NCBI RefSeq assembly: GCF_001687585.2
Contig: NZ_CP016537.2
Location: 1,336,001 to 1,400,000 of the forward strand
From: Planococcus halocryophilus
GTDB taxonomy: Bacteria; Bacillota; Bacilli; Bacillales_A; Planococcaceae
Direction of reading: 5' to 3'
DNA length: 64,000 nucleotides
How positions within the stretch are numbered: position 1 is the first letter of the stretch; each line of letters begins with the position of its first letter. The notes beneath the pieces were generated by a model that saw nothing but the letters and a program-made list of their open reading frames with translations, was not told the DNA's origin and made no database searches. Shown here piece after piece: positions 7,299 through 16,817 of the stretch. Made by a program: the position numbers and the translations under genes.

Positions 7299-8258
7299 TT
7301 GAAGCCAATTCGAAATGAGAAAGGCTATGCTTTATTATTTGTTATGCTTCTCGTTGTTCTTTTTACAATTATGGGGATGGGCTTATTTACCATGAATATG
7401 AATGCAGCAAAGCAATTTAGTATGAAAGAAAAACAAGTTGGAGCAAGACATCAAGCAGAGATGGGGGTTTTACATTATAAAGCGGAGCTTGCTGAAACGG
7501 TAAAATTAAATCCTCGAAAAGTGAATCTCTCTTGTGCTGATTTAACAAAAGCAGTATCTGGAACATCAGAGGATGGTAAATCTCGTTATGTCGTAAATAC
7601 AACGGATGTGCAATGTAGTTTAACAAATGGAGATTTTTCAATTTCTGTAATAAGTAAAGGGGATTACTTGGATCGAGAAGATAAAATCAAAGCTAAACTT
7701 TATGTGAAAAACAAGCGTGGCAACACCTTGAATTCTGGTGAAATACCAAAGCCTATTGATTATGATGATACTTTAAAAATAGTAAATTCAAGTGGGATAT
7801 TTATGAATGGTGTATATAGACAAACTGAAAATAGTCTTCAAGTAATGGGGGAAGTACGAGGAGAAACTGGGAATTCTAGTGGTGGTAATGACATATTAAT
7901 TCAAAGAAATTTGTATGTAGACAAAGATATATATTTTCAAAATCACGGTTGTTTAGTAGTTAGAGGTGATTTAGTTGTACTTGAAGGAATAAATGTTGGA
8001 AATAAAGTTTATATTTTTGTATATGGTGATATTTACTTTAATTCTTATACATATTCATCTAGCAATAGTAGATTATTCGTTTCAGGTAACGAGTATGTAA
8101 ACGGAGTGAAAGTAACGAAAAAATTTGCTAAAGTTCCTTCAGGAAGCAAATATTCCTATAATGGAGGAGAATGTACTTTATCTAGCCCTAAACCTGGTGT
8201 GCTAACGCCAATATGGGATTTTAATGGTGAAACTGAAGTAGATTATTTTGTAAATTAA
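7299..8258 (+). CDS. PilX/GspK-like large minor pseudopilin lacking Glu5 (trio 1, third gene)
   Basis: Starts with TTG behind a strong AGGAGG site (7286-7291). The 319-residue product has a prepilin leader (KPIRNEKG), then YALLFVMLLVVLFTIMGMG, but position 5 of the mature chain is Phe and not Glu. Absence of Glu5 is the hallmark of GspK/PilX-type tip pseudopilins. The C-terminal half (about 155-290) contains short, evenly spaced beta-strand-like segments (DILIQRNLYVDKDIYF, CLVVRGDLVVLEGINV, KVYIFVYGDIYF), which looks like a beta-helix; the second trio protein at 55784-57298 has a similar tail. Likely displayed at a pilus tip, possibly for adhesion or DNA binding; that role is inference. Confidence 0.75.
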   Translation: MKPIRNEKGYALLFVMLLVVLFTIMGMGLFTMNMNAAKQFSMKEKQVGARHQAEMGVLHYKAELAETVKLNPRKVNLSCADLTKAVSGTSEDGKSRYVVNTTDVQCSLTNGDFSISVISKGDYLDREDKIKAKLYVKNKRGNTLNSGEIPKPIDYDDTLKIVNSSGIFMNGVYRQTENSLQVMGEVRGETGNSSGGNDILIQRNLYVDKDIYFQNHGCLVVRGDLVVLEGINVGNKVYIFVYGDIYFNSYTYSSSNSRLFVSGNEYVNGVKVTKKFAKVPSGSKYSYNGGECTLSSPKPGVLTPIWDFNGETEVDYFVN

Positions 8259-8296
8259 TAACTCGTTCTATATAGGATTATTGATAGTAGTTTTAT

Positions 8297-8398
8297 GCCA
8301 TAGAAAATAGCAAGCTCTCTTACCTAAGCCAAGTACCAGCTCGTAATAATGAAGCCGGCTCATTTGGTTTACTGTTCAAGAGAGCTTTTTCTATGCCA
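8297..8398. terminator. Long hairpin between convergent genes, probable terminator
   Basis: AAGCTCTCTT (8312-8321) pairs with AAGAGAGCTT (8378-8387), followed by TTT on the plus strand. Flanking bases TATGCCATAGAAAAT and TTCTATGCCA extend the stem imperfectly. The 56-base interior is itself structured: CCAA with TTGG, and CCAGCT with AGCCGG. It ends the plus-strand pseudopilin trio and may also stop minus-strand rnhC transcription. It is larger than ordinary terminators in this window. Confidence 0.65.
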
Positions 8399-8404
8399 AA
8401 AACC

Positions 8405-9334
8405 TTACTTCCGTCGTTTAGCAGCTAACCCAATCGCCTTTTTCGTATTAGCAAAATGAAATTTTGTTAATCCTTTTAAATAATCTTCTCCGTGCTTTAA
8501 AAGGATCTTAGCAGCAGCCTCATCTACAATCTTTCCAGCACCTTTAGGTAAAGTGACTCCAGCTTCTGTGCTCATCCGGTCCATTTCATCTAAAAACGCC
8601 ACACGGGCAATGATCGATGCACAAGCCACGGATACGTGAAGACCTTCTGCTTTTGTAGAGAATAAGACATTTTCTCGAATAATTTCGGTTTCGTCTTTAA
8701 TGTGTTTATAGTAAATCGCACGTTCAGCAAATTGGTCAATCAGAATAGCTTCCGGTTTCTCAGGTGCAATTTTAGCGAGTACGTGCTTGAGTGCTTGGTT
8801 GTGAAGCAATGCTTTAATTTTCCCTTGTGACCAGCCTTGTGCTTGAACTTTATTGTATTTGTCATTATTTAAAGTGAGCACACTATGAGTAAATGCTTCT
8901 TTTAAATCGGGTGCGACTTTACGCATCCAGTCATCAGTTAACTGCTTAGAATCTTTAACGCCGAGTTCATAAGCGAGTTCAACTTTGTCTGCAGGCACGT
9001 AGCAGGCTGCAACAGTAATTGGGCCGAAAAAGTCACCCGTACCTGTTTCGTCAGATCCAAGTACTGAGCGTTTGGCAAAGCCTTCCGGCAGTTTATCACC
9101 TTTTGTCGAGACAACTTTGGTGGAAGCAGGAACAGTTCCCCATTTTGCCGCTTCACGATCTGCGCCGTTTCCTTGAAACATGACTTTTCCAGAGGTGTAA
9201 ACGGTCACGACAGTGTCTGTTAGTTTTGCGCTAAATCGTGCATATGGATTTTTTGAAGCAATTTTGTTTTTCTGGTAATGGGCAATCACTTGGAGAAGAC
9301 TTTCCTCCGGTAGTTTCAGAACAGTATTAGACAT
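8405..9334 (-). CDS. rnhC: Ribonuclease HIII
   Basis: The 309-residue enzyme cleaves the RNA strand of RNA-DNA hybrids in the cytoplasm. An N-terminal TBP-like substrate-binding domain (residues 1-80, with [10 protein letters not shown] and GKVMFQGNG) is followed by a type 2 RNase H fold with the active-site motif [13 protein letters not shown], where D95, E96 and later Asp residues bind metal. [12 protein letters not shown] and the end [10 protein letters not shown] are typical of RNase HII/HIII. The TBP-like domain identifies HIII. It is the only minus-strand gene before 49.8 kb; AAAGGTGA upstream in its own direction supports the start. It is transcribed divergently from zapA, as in Bacillus. 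Confidence 0.96.
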   Translation of the reverse strand: MSNTVLKLPEESLLQVIAHYQKNKIASKNPYARFSAKLTDTVVTVYTSGKVMFQGNGADREAAKWGTVPASTKVVSTKGDKLPEGFAKRSVLGSDETGTGDFFGPITVAACYVPADKVELAYELGVKDSKQLTDDWMRKVAPDLKEAFTHSVLTLNNDKYNKVQAQGWSQGKIKALLHNQALKHVLAKIAPEKPEAILIDQFAERAIYYKHIKDETEIIRENVLFSTKAEGLHVSVACASIIARVAFLDEMDRMSTEAGVTLPKGAGKIVDEAAAKILLKHGEDYLKGLTKFHFANTKKAIGLAAKRRK

Positions 9335-9416
9335 GGACGAGTCACCTTTCTTTGATTCACAATCGGCTTGTGTTCATGGTATGATGGGTTATAGAATTCC
9401 AAAGGGGGATATTGCA

Positions 9417-9677
9417 TTGTCAGAGCAACATAAAATTCACACGGTCGTTGACATCTATGGCAACACCTATAAAATGGTTGGAACCGAAACTTCTGGTCAT
9501 ATGCGTCTTGTGGCATCGATGGTCGACAGCAAAATGCGCGAGATTAATGCCTTAAATCCATCGCTAGATCAGGCGAAGCTTGCCGTCTTGACTGCATCAA
9601 ATGCGGTACATGACTATCTTAAACTGAAAGAGCAAGTAGAACAATTAGAAAATGAATTGAAAAAACTGAAAGGTTGA
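9417..9677 (+). CDS. zapA: Cell division protein ZapA
   Basis: An 86-residue FtsZ-associated protein that bundles FtsZ filaments at the division site. The first part, [15 protein letters not shown], matches the ZapA N-terminal strand pattern, and the C-terminal 40 residues ([22 protein letters not shown]) form the expected coiled coil for dimers. I set the start at TTG 9417 because GGGGG at 9405-9409 is well placed and the protein then has family length; a longer frame reaches back to 9333 into the rnhC promoter region without a ribosome site. A possible -10 TATGAT is at 9380-9385. Followed five bases later by cvpA. Confidence 0.92.
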   Translation: MSEQHKIHTVVDIYGNTYKMVGTETSGHMRLVASMVDSKMREINALNPSLDQAKLAVLTASNAVHDYLKLKEQVEQLENELKKLKG

Positions 9678-9682
9678 CGTGA

Positions 9683-10219
9683 ATGCTTAATATACTTTTA
9701 CTCGTCTTACTGATCGGTGGCATCATCGTGGGCGCAAAAAGAGGTTTTGTTGTCCAGTTGATTCATATGGTTGGCTTTGTAATTGCTTTAGTCGCGGCTT
9801 ATAAATACTACAAACCCTTATCTGAATACTTTGTTCTGTGGATTCCTTATCCAGCTATAAACGAAAATTCCCAATTTACGCTAGTAGTAGACCAATTGGA
9901 CTTAGATCAAACGTTCTATCAGCTATTGGCATTTGCGGTTATTTTCTTTGTTGTCAAATTTGCGTTGCAATTGCTTGCATCCATGTTTGATTTCTTAAAG
10001 TATTTACCGGTACTTGGTTTTTTCAGCAAAGTACTCGGTGCAGTATTAGGTTTTATCGAAGCATACATACTGTTGTTTATTTTCATTTATGTATTTGCAT
10101 TGCTCCCAATAGATGCGGTACAAAACCAATTGGAGAATTCCGGAATTGCCCAAGCGATGCTCGAGCATACACCTTATTTCTCTGAGAAAGTAAAAGAATG
10201 GTGGTATATTTATATGTAG
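9683..10219 (+). CDS. cvpA: CvpA family membrane protein
   Basis: The 178-residue protein has four hydrophobic segments (about 2-20, 24-42, 72-97 and 108-132) and the typical opening LLVLLIGGIIVGAKRGFVVQL. The family is named after colicin V production in E. coli and its members are linked to envelope function and, in Bacillus (YshB), sit between zapA and polX exactly as here. The biochemical role is not known. It follows zapA with five bases between and is closed by a terminator at 10224-10252, so zapA-cvpA form a two-gene operon. Confidence 0.9.
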   Translation: MLNILLLVLLIGGIIVGAKRGFVVQLIHMVGFVIALVAAYKYYKPLSEYFVLWIPYPAINENSQFTLVVDQLDLDQTFYQLLAFAVIFFVVKFALQLLASMFDFLKYLPVLGFFSKVLGAVLGFIEAYILLFIFIYVFALLPIDAVQNQLENSGIAQAMLEHTPYFSEKVKEWWYIYM

Positions 10220-10223
10220 TAGG

Positions 10224-10252
10224 AACTTCTCTCTTACGAGGGAAGTTTTTTT
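10224..10252 (+). terminator. Rho-independent terminator of zapA-cvpA
   Basis: AACTTCTCTC (10224-10233) pairs with GAGGGAAGTT (10238-10247) with one wobble, loop TTAC, followed by a T run. Confidence 0.85.
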
Positions 10253-10275
10253 AATCGAAACGGGGAGGGCTTTTG

Positions 10276-11985
10276 GTGAATAAGAAAATCATCATCAGAA
10301 CACTTGAAAAAATTGCGTTATATATGGAACTTAAAGGGGAAAACCCATTTAAAGTATCGGCATTCCGAAAAGCCGCGCAAGCACTAGAACTAGATCAGCG
10401 TAGCTTAGATGAAATTGAAGACGTGACCAAACTCAAAGGCATCGGTAAAGGGACAGGTGACGTTATCCTTGAACTGATTAACGACAATAAATCCACAGTT
10501 CTAGAAGAGCTTCAAGAAGAAGTGCCAAAAGGGCTTATTCCAATGATGAAACTTCAAGGGTTGGGTGGAAAGAAAATCGCCAAACTGTACAAAGAATTAG
10601 GTATTGATTCGATGGAAGCATTAAAAGCTGCATGTCTGAATGGAGAAATCCAAAAGCTTCCAGGATTCGGTCCGAAATCAGAAGAAAAAATTCTAAAAGA
10701 GCTGAATGAGTTTGAAACAAAACCTGACCGTCAGCCTATTTGGAAAACAGAAGAAACAGTGGCGTTTATCAAAGACGTCTTAACATCTATTGCGGAGGTT
10801 ACCGAGTTTTCGGTTGCTGGCAGTTTCCGCCGGACAAAAGAAACAAGTAAAGACATCGATTTTATTATTGCAACAGCTGAACCTGCAAAAGTAAAAGAAC
10901 AATTACTAGCAGCTTTGCCTGTGCAAGAAACCATCGCCTCTGGCGACACTAAAGTTTCTGTAACTGTGGAAGTTTTAGAGCCGATTGATGTGGATTTCCG
11001 ATTGGTGGCACCGGAAGAATTTGTGACCGCGCTGCATCATTTCACAGGGTCCAAAGATCATAATGTGAAAATGCGCCAATTGGCTAAATCGCAAAACAAA
11101 AAAATTAGTGAATACGGCGTGGAACAAGAAGACGGTAGCATACAGACATTTTCTACTGAAACTGAGTTTTTCGCTCATTTTGGTTTGCCTTTTATTCCGC
11201 CATCGGTTCGTGAAGATGGACGTGAACTCGATCGTTTAGAAGAGTTGCCAGAGTTAGTGACGATTGAAGATATTGTAAGTGACTTGCATATGCATACAAC
11301 GTGGTCAGACGGTGCTAACTCATTAACGGAAATGATTGATGCTTGTGTAGCAAAATCGTATCAATACATGGTCATCACGGATCATTCGCAGTATTTAAAA
11401 GTTGCCAATGGCTTAACTCCAGAGCGGTTAACTGACCAAAATGGCCAAATTCGTGAATTGAATAAGAAATACTCAGAAATAGAAGTGTTATCAGGTACAG
11501 AGATGGATATTCTACCTGACGCTACTTTAGACTTTGATAATGACATGCTTCAACAATTAGACTTTGTCATTGCCAGCATCCATTCGAGTTTCCAACAACC
11601 ACAAGAGCAAATAATGGATCGCATTTTAACAGCGATGAAAAACCCAAATGTGCACATGATTGCGCATCCGACAGGTAGAATAGTAGGGCAACGCGAGGGT
11701 TACAATCCGGACGTTGAACAAATTTTAGACTGGGCAAAAGAATACGGCAAAATTGTCGAGTTAAATGCAAGTCCGTATCGCCTAGATTTGGCGGTTCCGT
11801 ATTTAGTGATGGCCCAAGAAAAAGGCGTTCCAGTCGCTATCAACACCGATGCTCATGCAATTGAAGGCTTAGAAGTGATGGAGACAGGGGTCAAACATGC
11901 ACAAAAAGCATGGTTGAAAAAAGACAACGTGGTCAATACATGGTCACTTGAAAAATTCAAAACATTTATCAATAAGTCGAAGTAA
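10276..11985 (+). CDS. polX: DNA polymerase/3'-5' exonuclease PolX
   Basis: A 569-residue family X repair polymerase. The N-terminal 8-kDa-like and helix-hairpin-helix region (about 1-130, KLKGIGKGTGDVILEL and KLPGFGPKSEEKILKEL) binds DNA; the nucleotidyltransferase core has VAGSFRRTKETSKDIDF with the metal pair D193 and D195. The C-terminal PHP domain (about 336-560), starting DLHMHTTWSDG and including SIHSSF, IAHPTGR and INTDAHA, carries the histidine-rich exonuclease and AP endonuclease site. It fills gaps in base excision repair. GTG 10276 was chosen over TTG 10273 because GGGGAGG at 10262-10268 is then 7 bases away. Order zapA-cvpA-polX-mutS2 matches Bacillus. Confidence 0.96.
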   Translation: MNKKIIIRTLEKIALYMELKGENPFKVSAFRKAAQALELDQRSLDEIEDVTKLKGIGKGTGDVILELINDNKSTVLEELQEEVPKGLIPMMKLQGLGGKKIAKLYKELGIDSMEALKAACLNGEIQKLPGFGPKSEEKILKELNEFETKPDRQPIWKTEETVAFIKDVLTSIAEVTEFSVAGSFRRTKETSKDIDFIIATAEPAKVKEQLLAALPVQETIASGDTKVSVTVEVLEPIDVDFRLVAPEEFVTALHHFTGSKDHNVKMRQLAKSQNKKISEYGVEQEDGSIQTFSTETEFFAHFGLPFIPPSVREDGRELDRLEELPELVTIEDIVSDLHMHTTWSDGANSLTEMIDACVAKSYQYMVITDHSQYLKVANGLTPERLTDQNGQIRELNKKYSEIEVLSGTEMDILPDATLDFDNDMLQQLDFVIASIHSSFQQPQEQIMDRILTAMKNPNVHMIAHPTGRIVGQREGYNPDVEQILDWAKEYGKIVELNASPYRLDLAVPYLVMAQEKGVPVAINTDAHAIEGLEVMETGVKHAQKAWLKKDNVVNTWSLEKFKTFINKSK

Positions 11986-12041
11986 CAAATCATTAAGACA
12001 CTATAAGATTTATCATATATTCAAAGTTAGGAGGTTCTTAA

Positions 12042-14402
12042 ATGATCGCAGAGCGTGCATTAAGAACACTTGAATTTTATAAAATCCGGGATGAAGTGGC
12101 TCGTTACTGCACTTCATCACTAGGGAAAGCACATGTAGACAATTTATTGCCCTCTACTGATATCAATCAAGTTAATCGACTGTTAGAACAAATGGATGAA
12201 GGCGCACAAGTTTTGCGTGTCAAAAACAATGTTCCGATGGGCGGAATTTTTGATATTCGTCTTCAAGCGCGAAGAGCGCAAATTGGGGGGAGCTTGAGCC
12301 CGATGGAATTGATGGAAGTATCGTCTACCGTTCGGGCGAGTCGCATTTTACGTCAATTTTTCGAAACCATTCAAGAAGAAGACGTTGTACAAATTCCTCA
12401 TTTTTTAGAGAAAAAAGAATCAATGCCAATTTTGACGGTGCTCGAACATGCTATTAATGTTTGCATCGACGACAATGGTGGTGTTTTGGACAGTGCCAGT
12501 ACAGAGTTGCGTTCGATTCGTCAGCAGTTACGTACTCAGGAAAGCCGTGTCCGCGAACGATTAGAAAGTTTGGTTCGCGGCAAAAATGCATCAAAAATGT
12601 TGTCGGATTCGATTGTGACCATTCGGAATGATCGTTTTGTTATTCCGGTCAAACAAGAATACCGTAGCCATTACGGTGGCATTGTTCATGACCAATCTTC
12701 ATCTGGGCAAACCTTGTTTATCGAACCAGATTCTGTCGTACAAGCCAATAACGAAGTACGTCGATTGAAAATGAAAGAAAAAGAAGAAATTGACCGTATT
12801 TTATTGATGCTGTCGGCGCAAGTGCAGGAAGTTGCTCATGAGCTCTTCGTATTAGTAGATGTCCTTGGTGAAATTGATTTGATCTTAGCAAAGGCTAAAT
12901 ACGGTTCAGCGCATAAAGGCACCAAACCAACAATGAATACAGAGGGCTATATTAATCTGAAAAAAGCACGCCACCCGATGATTCCAAGAGATGAAGTGGT
13001 GCCGAACGATATTGAATTTGGTCGAGAGATTACGGCAATTGTTATTACTGGACCGAACACCGGTGGTAAGACGGTAACATTGAAAACAGTGGGGCTTGCA
13101 ACGTTAATGGCGCAATCCGGTTTACCAGTTCCGGCACTTGATGGCTCTGAACTTGCAGTATTCGATCAAATATTTGCAGATATCGGAGATGAACAGTCGA
13201 TTGAGCAAAGTTTGAGTACATTCTCGTCTCATATGGTCAATATTGTCGATATATTAACAAAGTTTGATGAAAACTCGTTGGTTATTTTTGATGAACTCGG
13301 AGCGGGTACAGATCCTCAAGAAGGAGCAGCACTTGCAATTTCATTACTGGATGAAGTTCATGGTAGAGGTGCGCGTGTTATCGCGACAACACATTATCCT
13401 GAACTAAAAGCATATGGCTTTAACCGTCCGGGTGTCGCAAATGCGAGTGTAGAATTCGACGTGGAAACATTAAGCCCAACATACAGGTTATTAATAGGTG
13501 TGCCAGGACGCAGCAATGCATTCGAAATTTCTAAGCGTCTTGGATTGCCAGAGCATATTATTAGCCATGCGAAAAGCTTTACAGGAACAGATAGCAAAGC
13601 TGTTGATTCAATGATTGCATCACTTGAAAAAAGTCGTCGTGAAGCAGAACGAGATGCGGAACGAACACAAGAAGTGTTGTCAGAATCTGAACAATTGAAA
13701 AAAGAGTTGGCTCAGCAGTTAGAAGAGTATGAGAAACAAAAAGAACAAAGAGAAGAAAAAGCAAAAGAAAAAGCGCGGAAAATCGTAGATGAAGCTAGAG
13801 CAGAAGCAGAATCTGTTATATCGGAATTGCGCAAAATGCAACTCAATCAAGGTTCATCAGTCAAAGAACATGAATTGATCTATGCTAAAAAACGATTAGA
13901 AGACGCTATGCCTCAAAATCGTATTTTGAAAAAAGCAGCAAAAGATAACGCTGCGAAACCTTTACAGCCTAATGATGAAGTTAAAGTGATTTCTTTTGGA
14001 CAAAAAGGAACTTTGGTTGAAAAAGTATCTAAAAATGAATGGATTGTTCAAATTGGTATTTTGAAGATGAAATTACCTGAATCTGATTTATCTTTCACAA
14101 AACCAGAAAAGCAAAAAGAAACGCGGACTATGGCGACGTTGAAAGACCGTGATAGTCACGTGAAAATGGAACTTGACTTGCGTGGTGAACGATACGAAGA
14201 TGCATTGGCGCGTGTTGAAAAATACTTAGACGATGCGTTATTATCAAATTACCACCAAGTATCGATTATTCATGGAAAAGGAACAGGTGCCTTACGCCAA
14301 GGTGTTCAGCAATATTTGAAAAAGCATCCACGCGTGAAGAGCTATCGTTTTGGTGAAGCAGGTGAAGGCGGCTCTGGTGTCACTGTCGCTGAATTAAAGT
14401 AA
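12042..14402 (+). CDS. mutS2: Endonuclease/recombination suppressor MutS2
   Basis: The 786-residue protein lacks the mismatch-binding domain of MutS. It has the clamp/lever helical domain (about 1-310), an ABC-type ATPase with Walker A GPNTGGKT (about 337-344) and the Walker B block [16 protein letters not shown], a long charged coiled coil (about 520-620) and a C-terminal Smr domain (about 708-786, [15 protein letters not shown] and [11 protein letters not shown]). MutS2 acts on branched DNA and on collided ribosomes, where the Smr domain matters; which applies here cannot be read from sequence. Strong ribosome site TAGGAGG at 12029-12035. Followed by a DUF350 gene with 23 bases between. Confidence 0.96.
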   Translation: MIAERALRTLEFYKIRDEVARYCTSSLGKAHVDNLLPSTDINQVNRLLEQMDEGAQVLRVKNNVPMGGIFDIRLQARRAQIGGSLSPMELMEVSSTVRASRILRQFFETIQEEDVVQIPHFLEKKESMPILTVLEHAINVCIDDNGGVLDSASTELRSIRQQLRTQESRVRERLESLVRGKNASKMLSDSIVTIRNDRFVIPVKQEYRSHYGGIVHDQSSSGQTLFIEPDSVVQANNEVRRLKMKEKEEIDRILLMLSAQVQEVAHELFVLVDVLGEIDLILAKAKYGSAHKGTKPTMNTEGYINLKKARHPMIPRDEVVPNDIEFGREITAIVITGPNTGGKTVTLKTVGLATLMAQSGLPVPALDGSELAVFDQIFADIGDEQSIEQSLSTFSSHMVNIVDILTKFDENSLVIFDELGAGTDPQEGAALAISLLDEVHGRGARVIATTHYPELKAYGFNRPGVANASVEFDVETLSPTYRLLIGVPGRSNAFEISKRLGLPEHIISHAKSFTGTDSKAVDSMIASLEKSRREAERDAERTQEVLSESEQLKKELAQQLEEYEKQKEQREEKAKEKARKIVDEARAEAESVISELRKMQLNQGSSVKEHELIYAKKRLEDAMPQNRILKKAAKDNAAKPLQPNDEVKVISFGQKGTLVEKVSKNEWIVQIGILKMKLPESDLSFTKPEKQKETRTMATLKDRDSHVKMELDLRGERYEDALARVEKYLDDALLSNYHQVSIIHGKGTGALRQGVQQYLKKHPRVKSYRFGEAGEGGSGVTVAELK

Positions 14403-14425
14403 GTTTCCGAAGAGGAGTATAAGAA

Positions 14426-14839
14426 ATGACAGAAACAGGATTTTGGACACACCCTTTAGTCGAGTCAGCTGGCTATTTTAGTGTTGTTGTAATGTGTTTA
14501 ATCGTTGCTATGGTAATTTTTGAAATGGTGACAAAGTACAATAACTGGGAACAAATCAAAAAAGGAAACTTAGCGGTAGCGATGGCTACTGGCGGGAAAA
14601 TATTTGGGGTAACCAATATTTTTCGTTTTTCAATTGAGCAACATAATTCATTGTTCGAAATGGTTGCGTGGGGACTATACGGTTTTACTTTGCTAATATT
14701 TGCTTATATTTTGTTTGAGTTTTTGACACCGAAGTTTAAAGTGGATGACGAAATTGAACGAGATAATCGCTCAGTTGGATTTATTTCGCTAACTATTTCT
14801 GTCGGCTTGTCGTTTGTGATAGGCGCTAGTATTCAATAG
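14426..14839 (+). CDS. DUF350 family membrane protein (YshE-like)
   Basis: A 137-residue protein with four hydrophobic segments (about 14-35, 49-63, 79-100 and 115-135). The pattern of two repeated two-helix units is that of DUF350 (UPF0719). It occupies the same place, right after mutS2 and before the long-chain acyl-CoA ligase, as yshE in Bacillus subtilis. The function is unknown. GAGGAG at 14411-14416 supports the start. It is probably co-transcribed with mutS2 and with a small frame at 14852, before the terminator at 14938. Confidence 0.85.
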   Translation: MTETGFWTHPLVESAGYFSVVVMCLIVAMVIFEMVTKYNNWEQIKKGNLAVAMATGGKIFGVTNIFRFSIEQHNSLFEMVAWGLYGFTLLIFAYILFEFLTPKFKVDDEIERDNRSVGFISLTISVGLSFVIGASIQ

Positions 14840-14851
14840 GAGTTGGACGTT

Positions 14852-14932
14852 GTGGAAAATCTCATTAAAATATTATTTGTTTTTTGTGCAATCTTCATGA
14901 TTGTAGGGATTATTTTCTTGTTTCTTTTATAA
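14852..14932 (+). CDS. Possible 26-residue hydrophobic membrane peptide
   Basis: GTG 14852 opens a 26-codon frame, MENLIKILFVFCAIFMIV followed by eight more hydrophobic residues, ending at TAA 14930-14932. TAGGAG at 14837-14842 is a good ribosome site nine bases upstream, and the transcript terminator follows six bases after the stop. The short charged start and a single 20-residue transmembrane helix resemble real small membrane proteins. There is no homology I can name, so coding status rests on the ribosome site, position and composition. Confidence 0.45.
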   Translation: MENLIKILFVFCAIFMIVGIIFLFLL

Positions 14933-14937
14933 TGATT

Positions 14938-14964
14938 AAAGCCAGCTTTTTAGCTGGCTTTTTT
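14938..14964 (+). terminator. Rho-independent terminator after mutS2-DUF350
   Basis: AGCCAGCT (14940-14947) pairs with AGCTGGCT (14952-14959), loop TTTT, followed by a T run. Confidence 0.93.
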
Positions 14965-15006
14965 ATATGCAATAAAAAGTATTTTTTGTAGCTTAAAGAA
15001 ATAGAG

Positions 15007-15035
15007 TTGTAAGCGGTATCATTATTCTCTATAAT
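15007..15035 (+). promoter_or_regulatory. Promoter of the acyl-CoA ligase gene
   Basis: TTGTAA (15007-15012) and TATAAT (15030-15035) with a 17-bp spacer. No FadR-type palindrome is visible at this promoter, unlike the one before fadR. Confidence 0.7.
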
Positions 15036-15086
15036 GAAAAATAGGAATATTCGCACGATTCTATCAAAAATTAGGAGGTCAAAAGA

Positions 15087-16778
15087 ATGACTGAAAAGCC
15101 TTGGCTCGCGCATTATCCACCAGAAGTGCCCCATACGCTGACCTATCCAAGTATGCCTGTACAAGAATATTTGACGCAGGCTTACAAAAAATACCCACAA
15201 AAAGTAGCAGTTCACTTTATGGGGAAAGAACTTTCTTACGAAGAACTGTATCAGTCTTCTATGAAGTTCGCCAATTATCTACAAAAGCTTGGCATTAAAA
15301 AAGGTGACCGAGTTTCAATTATGTTGCCAAACTGTCCACAAGCAGTGATTAGCTTTTACGGTATATTGTATGCTGGTGGTATTGTCGTTATGACAAACCC
15401 GCTTTATACTGAACGTGAAATCGTCTATCAAATGAATGATTCTGGAGCAAAAGCGATTATCAGCTTAGATATTTTGTTCCCAAGAATTTCGAAAGCGATA
15501 AAAGAAACACAATTGGAAAATGTCATTGTGACAGGGATTAAAGATTATTTGACATTTCCTAAAAATCTTGTTTATCCGTTTATCCAGAAAAAGCAATATG
15601 GCATGACGGTTAAAGTCGAACATAGAGGCATTAATCATTTGTTCACTGAAATCATGAAAACGGCCCAACCAACTGTTGTGGAAACCCCTTTTGATTTTGA
15701 AGAAGATTTAGCTTTGCTTCAATATACAGGAGGAACAACCGGTTCTCCAAAAGGAGTCATGTTGACGCATAAAAACTTAATCTCGAATGCGACAATGTGT
15801 GATAGCTGGCTGTATAAATGCAAAAAAGGCGAAGAAACCATTATGGGCATTATCCCATTATTCCATGTTTATGGCTTAACGACGGTATTGATCCTTTCCG
15901 TTATGCTAGGAAATAAAATGGTTCTCTTACCAAAATTTGATCCTGAAACGGCATTGAAAACGATTAATAAGCAAAAACCTACTTTGTTCCCAGGTGCGCC
16001 AACTTTGTATATTGGGTTGATGAGTCATCCTGATATTGCGAAATACGACTTATCTTCTATAGAAGCTTGTATGAGTGGTTCTGCACCACTACCTGCAGAA
16101 GTACAAGAAAAATTTGAAGCATTAACAGGTGGGAAGTTAGTTGAAGGTTATGGATTAACTGAAACTTCTCCAGTTACGCATTCCAATTTAGTGTGGGGAG
16201 AGCGGATAAAAGGTTCTGTCGGAATACCATACCCAGATACAGATTGTAAGATTTTCCAAACAGGTACTACAATTCCGATTCCAAATGGTGAAATCGGTGA
16301 AATTGCGATTCAAGGACCTCAAGTGATGAAAGGGTATTGGAACAAGCCTGAAGAAACGGCTGCTACCATCGTTGACGGCTGGTTACTCACTGGAGATCTT
16401 GGATACATGGATGACGAAGGACATTTCTTTATCGTCGATCGTAAAAAAGACATGATTATCGCGGGTGGTTTTAATATTTATCCACGCGAAATTGAAGAAG
16501 TTTTATATGAACACGAAGCTGTGCAAGAATGCGTAGTAGCCGGAATTCCAGATCCATATCGGGGCGAAACAGTAAAAGCTTACATCGTCTTGAAAGAAGG
16601 GTATACTGTAACAGAAGAAGAACTTAATGCGTATTGTCGGGAGCAGCTAGCTTCATTTAAAGTGCCGCGCGTATATGAGTTCCGCAAAGAATTACCGAAA
16701 ACAGCAATTGGTAAAATTCTACGCCGTTCGTTAGTGGATGAAGAAGTTGCTAAACAAAACGAAGCTGTACCGTCATAA
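15087..16778 (+). CDS. fadD: Long-chain fatty acid--CoA ligase
   Basis: A 563-residue ANL-superfamily enzyme that activates fatty acids to acyl-CoA through an acyl-AMP intermediate, the entry step of beta-oxidation. Visible motifs are the P-loop-like YTGGTTGSPKGVMLTH (about 213-228), GYGLTETSP (about 355-363), TGDLGYMDDEGHFFIVDR (about 435-452), the hinge and CoA-tunnel block KDMIIAGGFNIYPREIEE, and the catalytic Lys in GKILRR near the C-terminus. This is LcfA of Bacillus (E. coli FadD). The start is supported by TTAGGAGG at 15071-15078. It heads the set of genes for fatty acid degradation that continues with fadR, enoyl-CoA hydratase and etfBA. Confidence 0.95.
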   Translation: MTEKPWLAHYPPEVPHTLTYPSMPVQEYLTQAYKKYPQKVAVHFMGKELSYEELYQSSMKFANYLQKLGIKKGDRVSIMLPNCPQAVISFYGILYAGGIVVMTNPLYTEREIVYQMNDSGAKAIISLDILFPRISKAIKETQLENVIVTGIKDYLTFPKNLVYPFIQKKQYGMTVKVEHRGINHLFTEIMKTAQPTVVETPFDFEEDLALLQYTGGTTGSPKGVMLTHKNLISNATMCDSWLYKCKKGEETIMGIIPLFHVYGLTTVLILSVMLGNKMVLLPKFDPETALKTINKQKPTLFPGAPTLYIGLMSHPDIAKYDLSSIEACMSGSAPLPAEVQEKFEALTGGKLVEGYGLTETSPVTHSNLVWGERIKGSVGIPYPDTDCKIFQTGTTIPIPNGEIGEIAIQGPQVMKGYWNKPEETAATIVDGWLLTGDLGYMDDEGHFFIVDRKKDMIIAGGFNIYPREIEEVLYEHEAVQECVVAGIPDPYRGETVKAYIVLKEGYTVTEEELNAYCREQLASFKVPRVYEFRKELPKTAIGKILRRSLVDEEVAKQNEAVPS

Positions 16779-16817
16779 ACGGCCTTTGTTAGCCTTATGC
16801 GTACTAGCTGATAAAAC

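Noticed and set aside
8405..9334. Reading the minus-strand frame as RNase HII (rnhB)
   Set aside because: The extra N-terminal TBP-like domain and total length near 310 residues fit RNase HIII instead.
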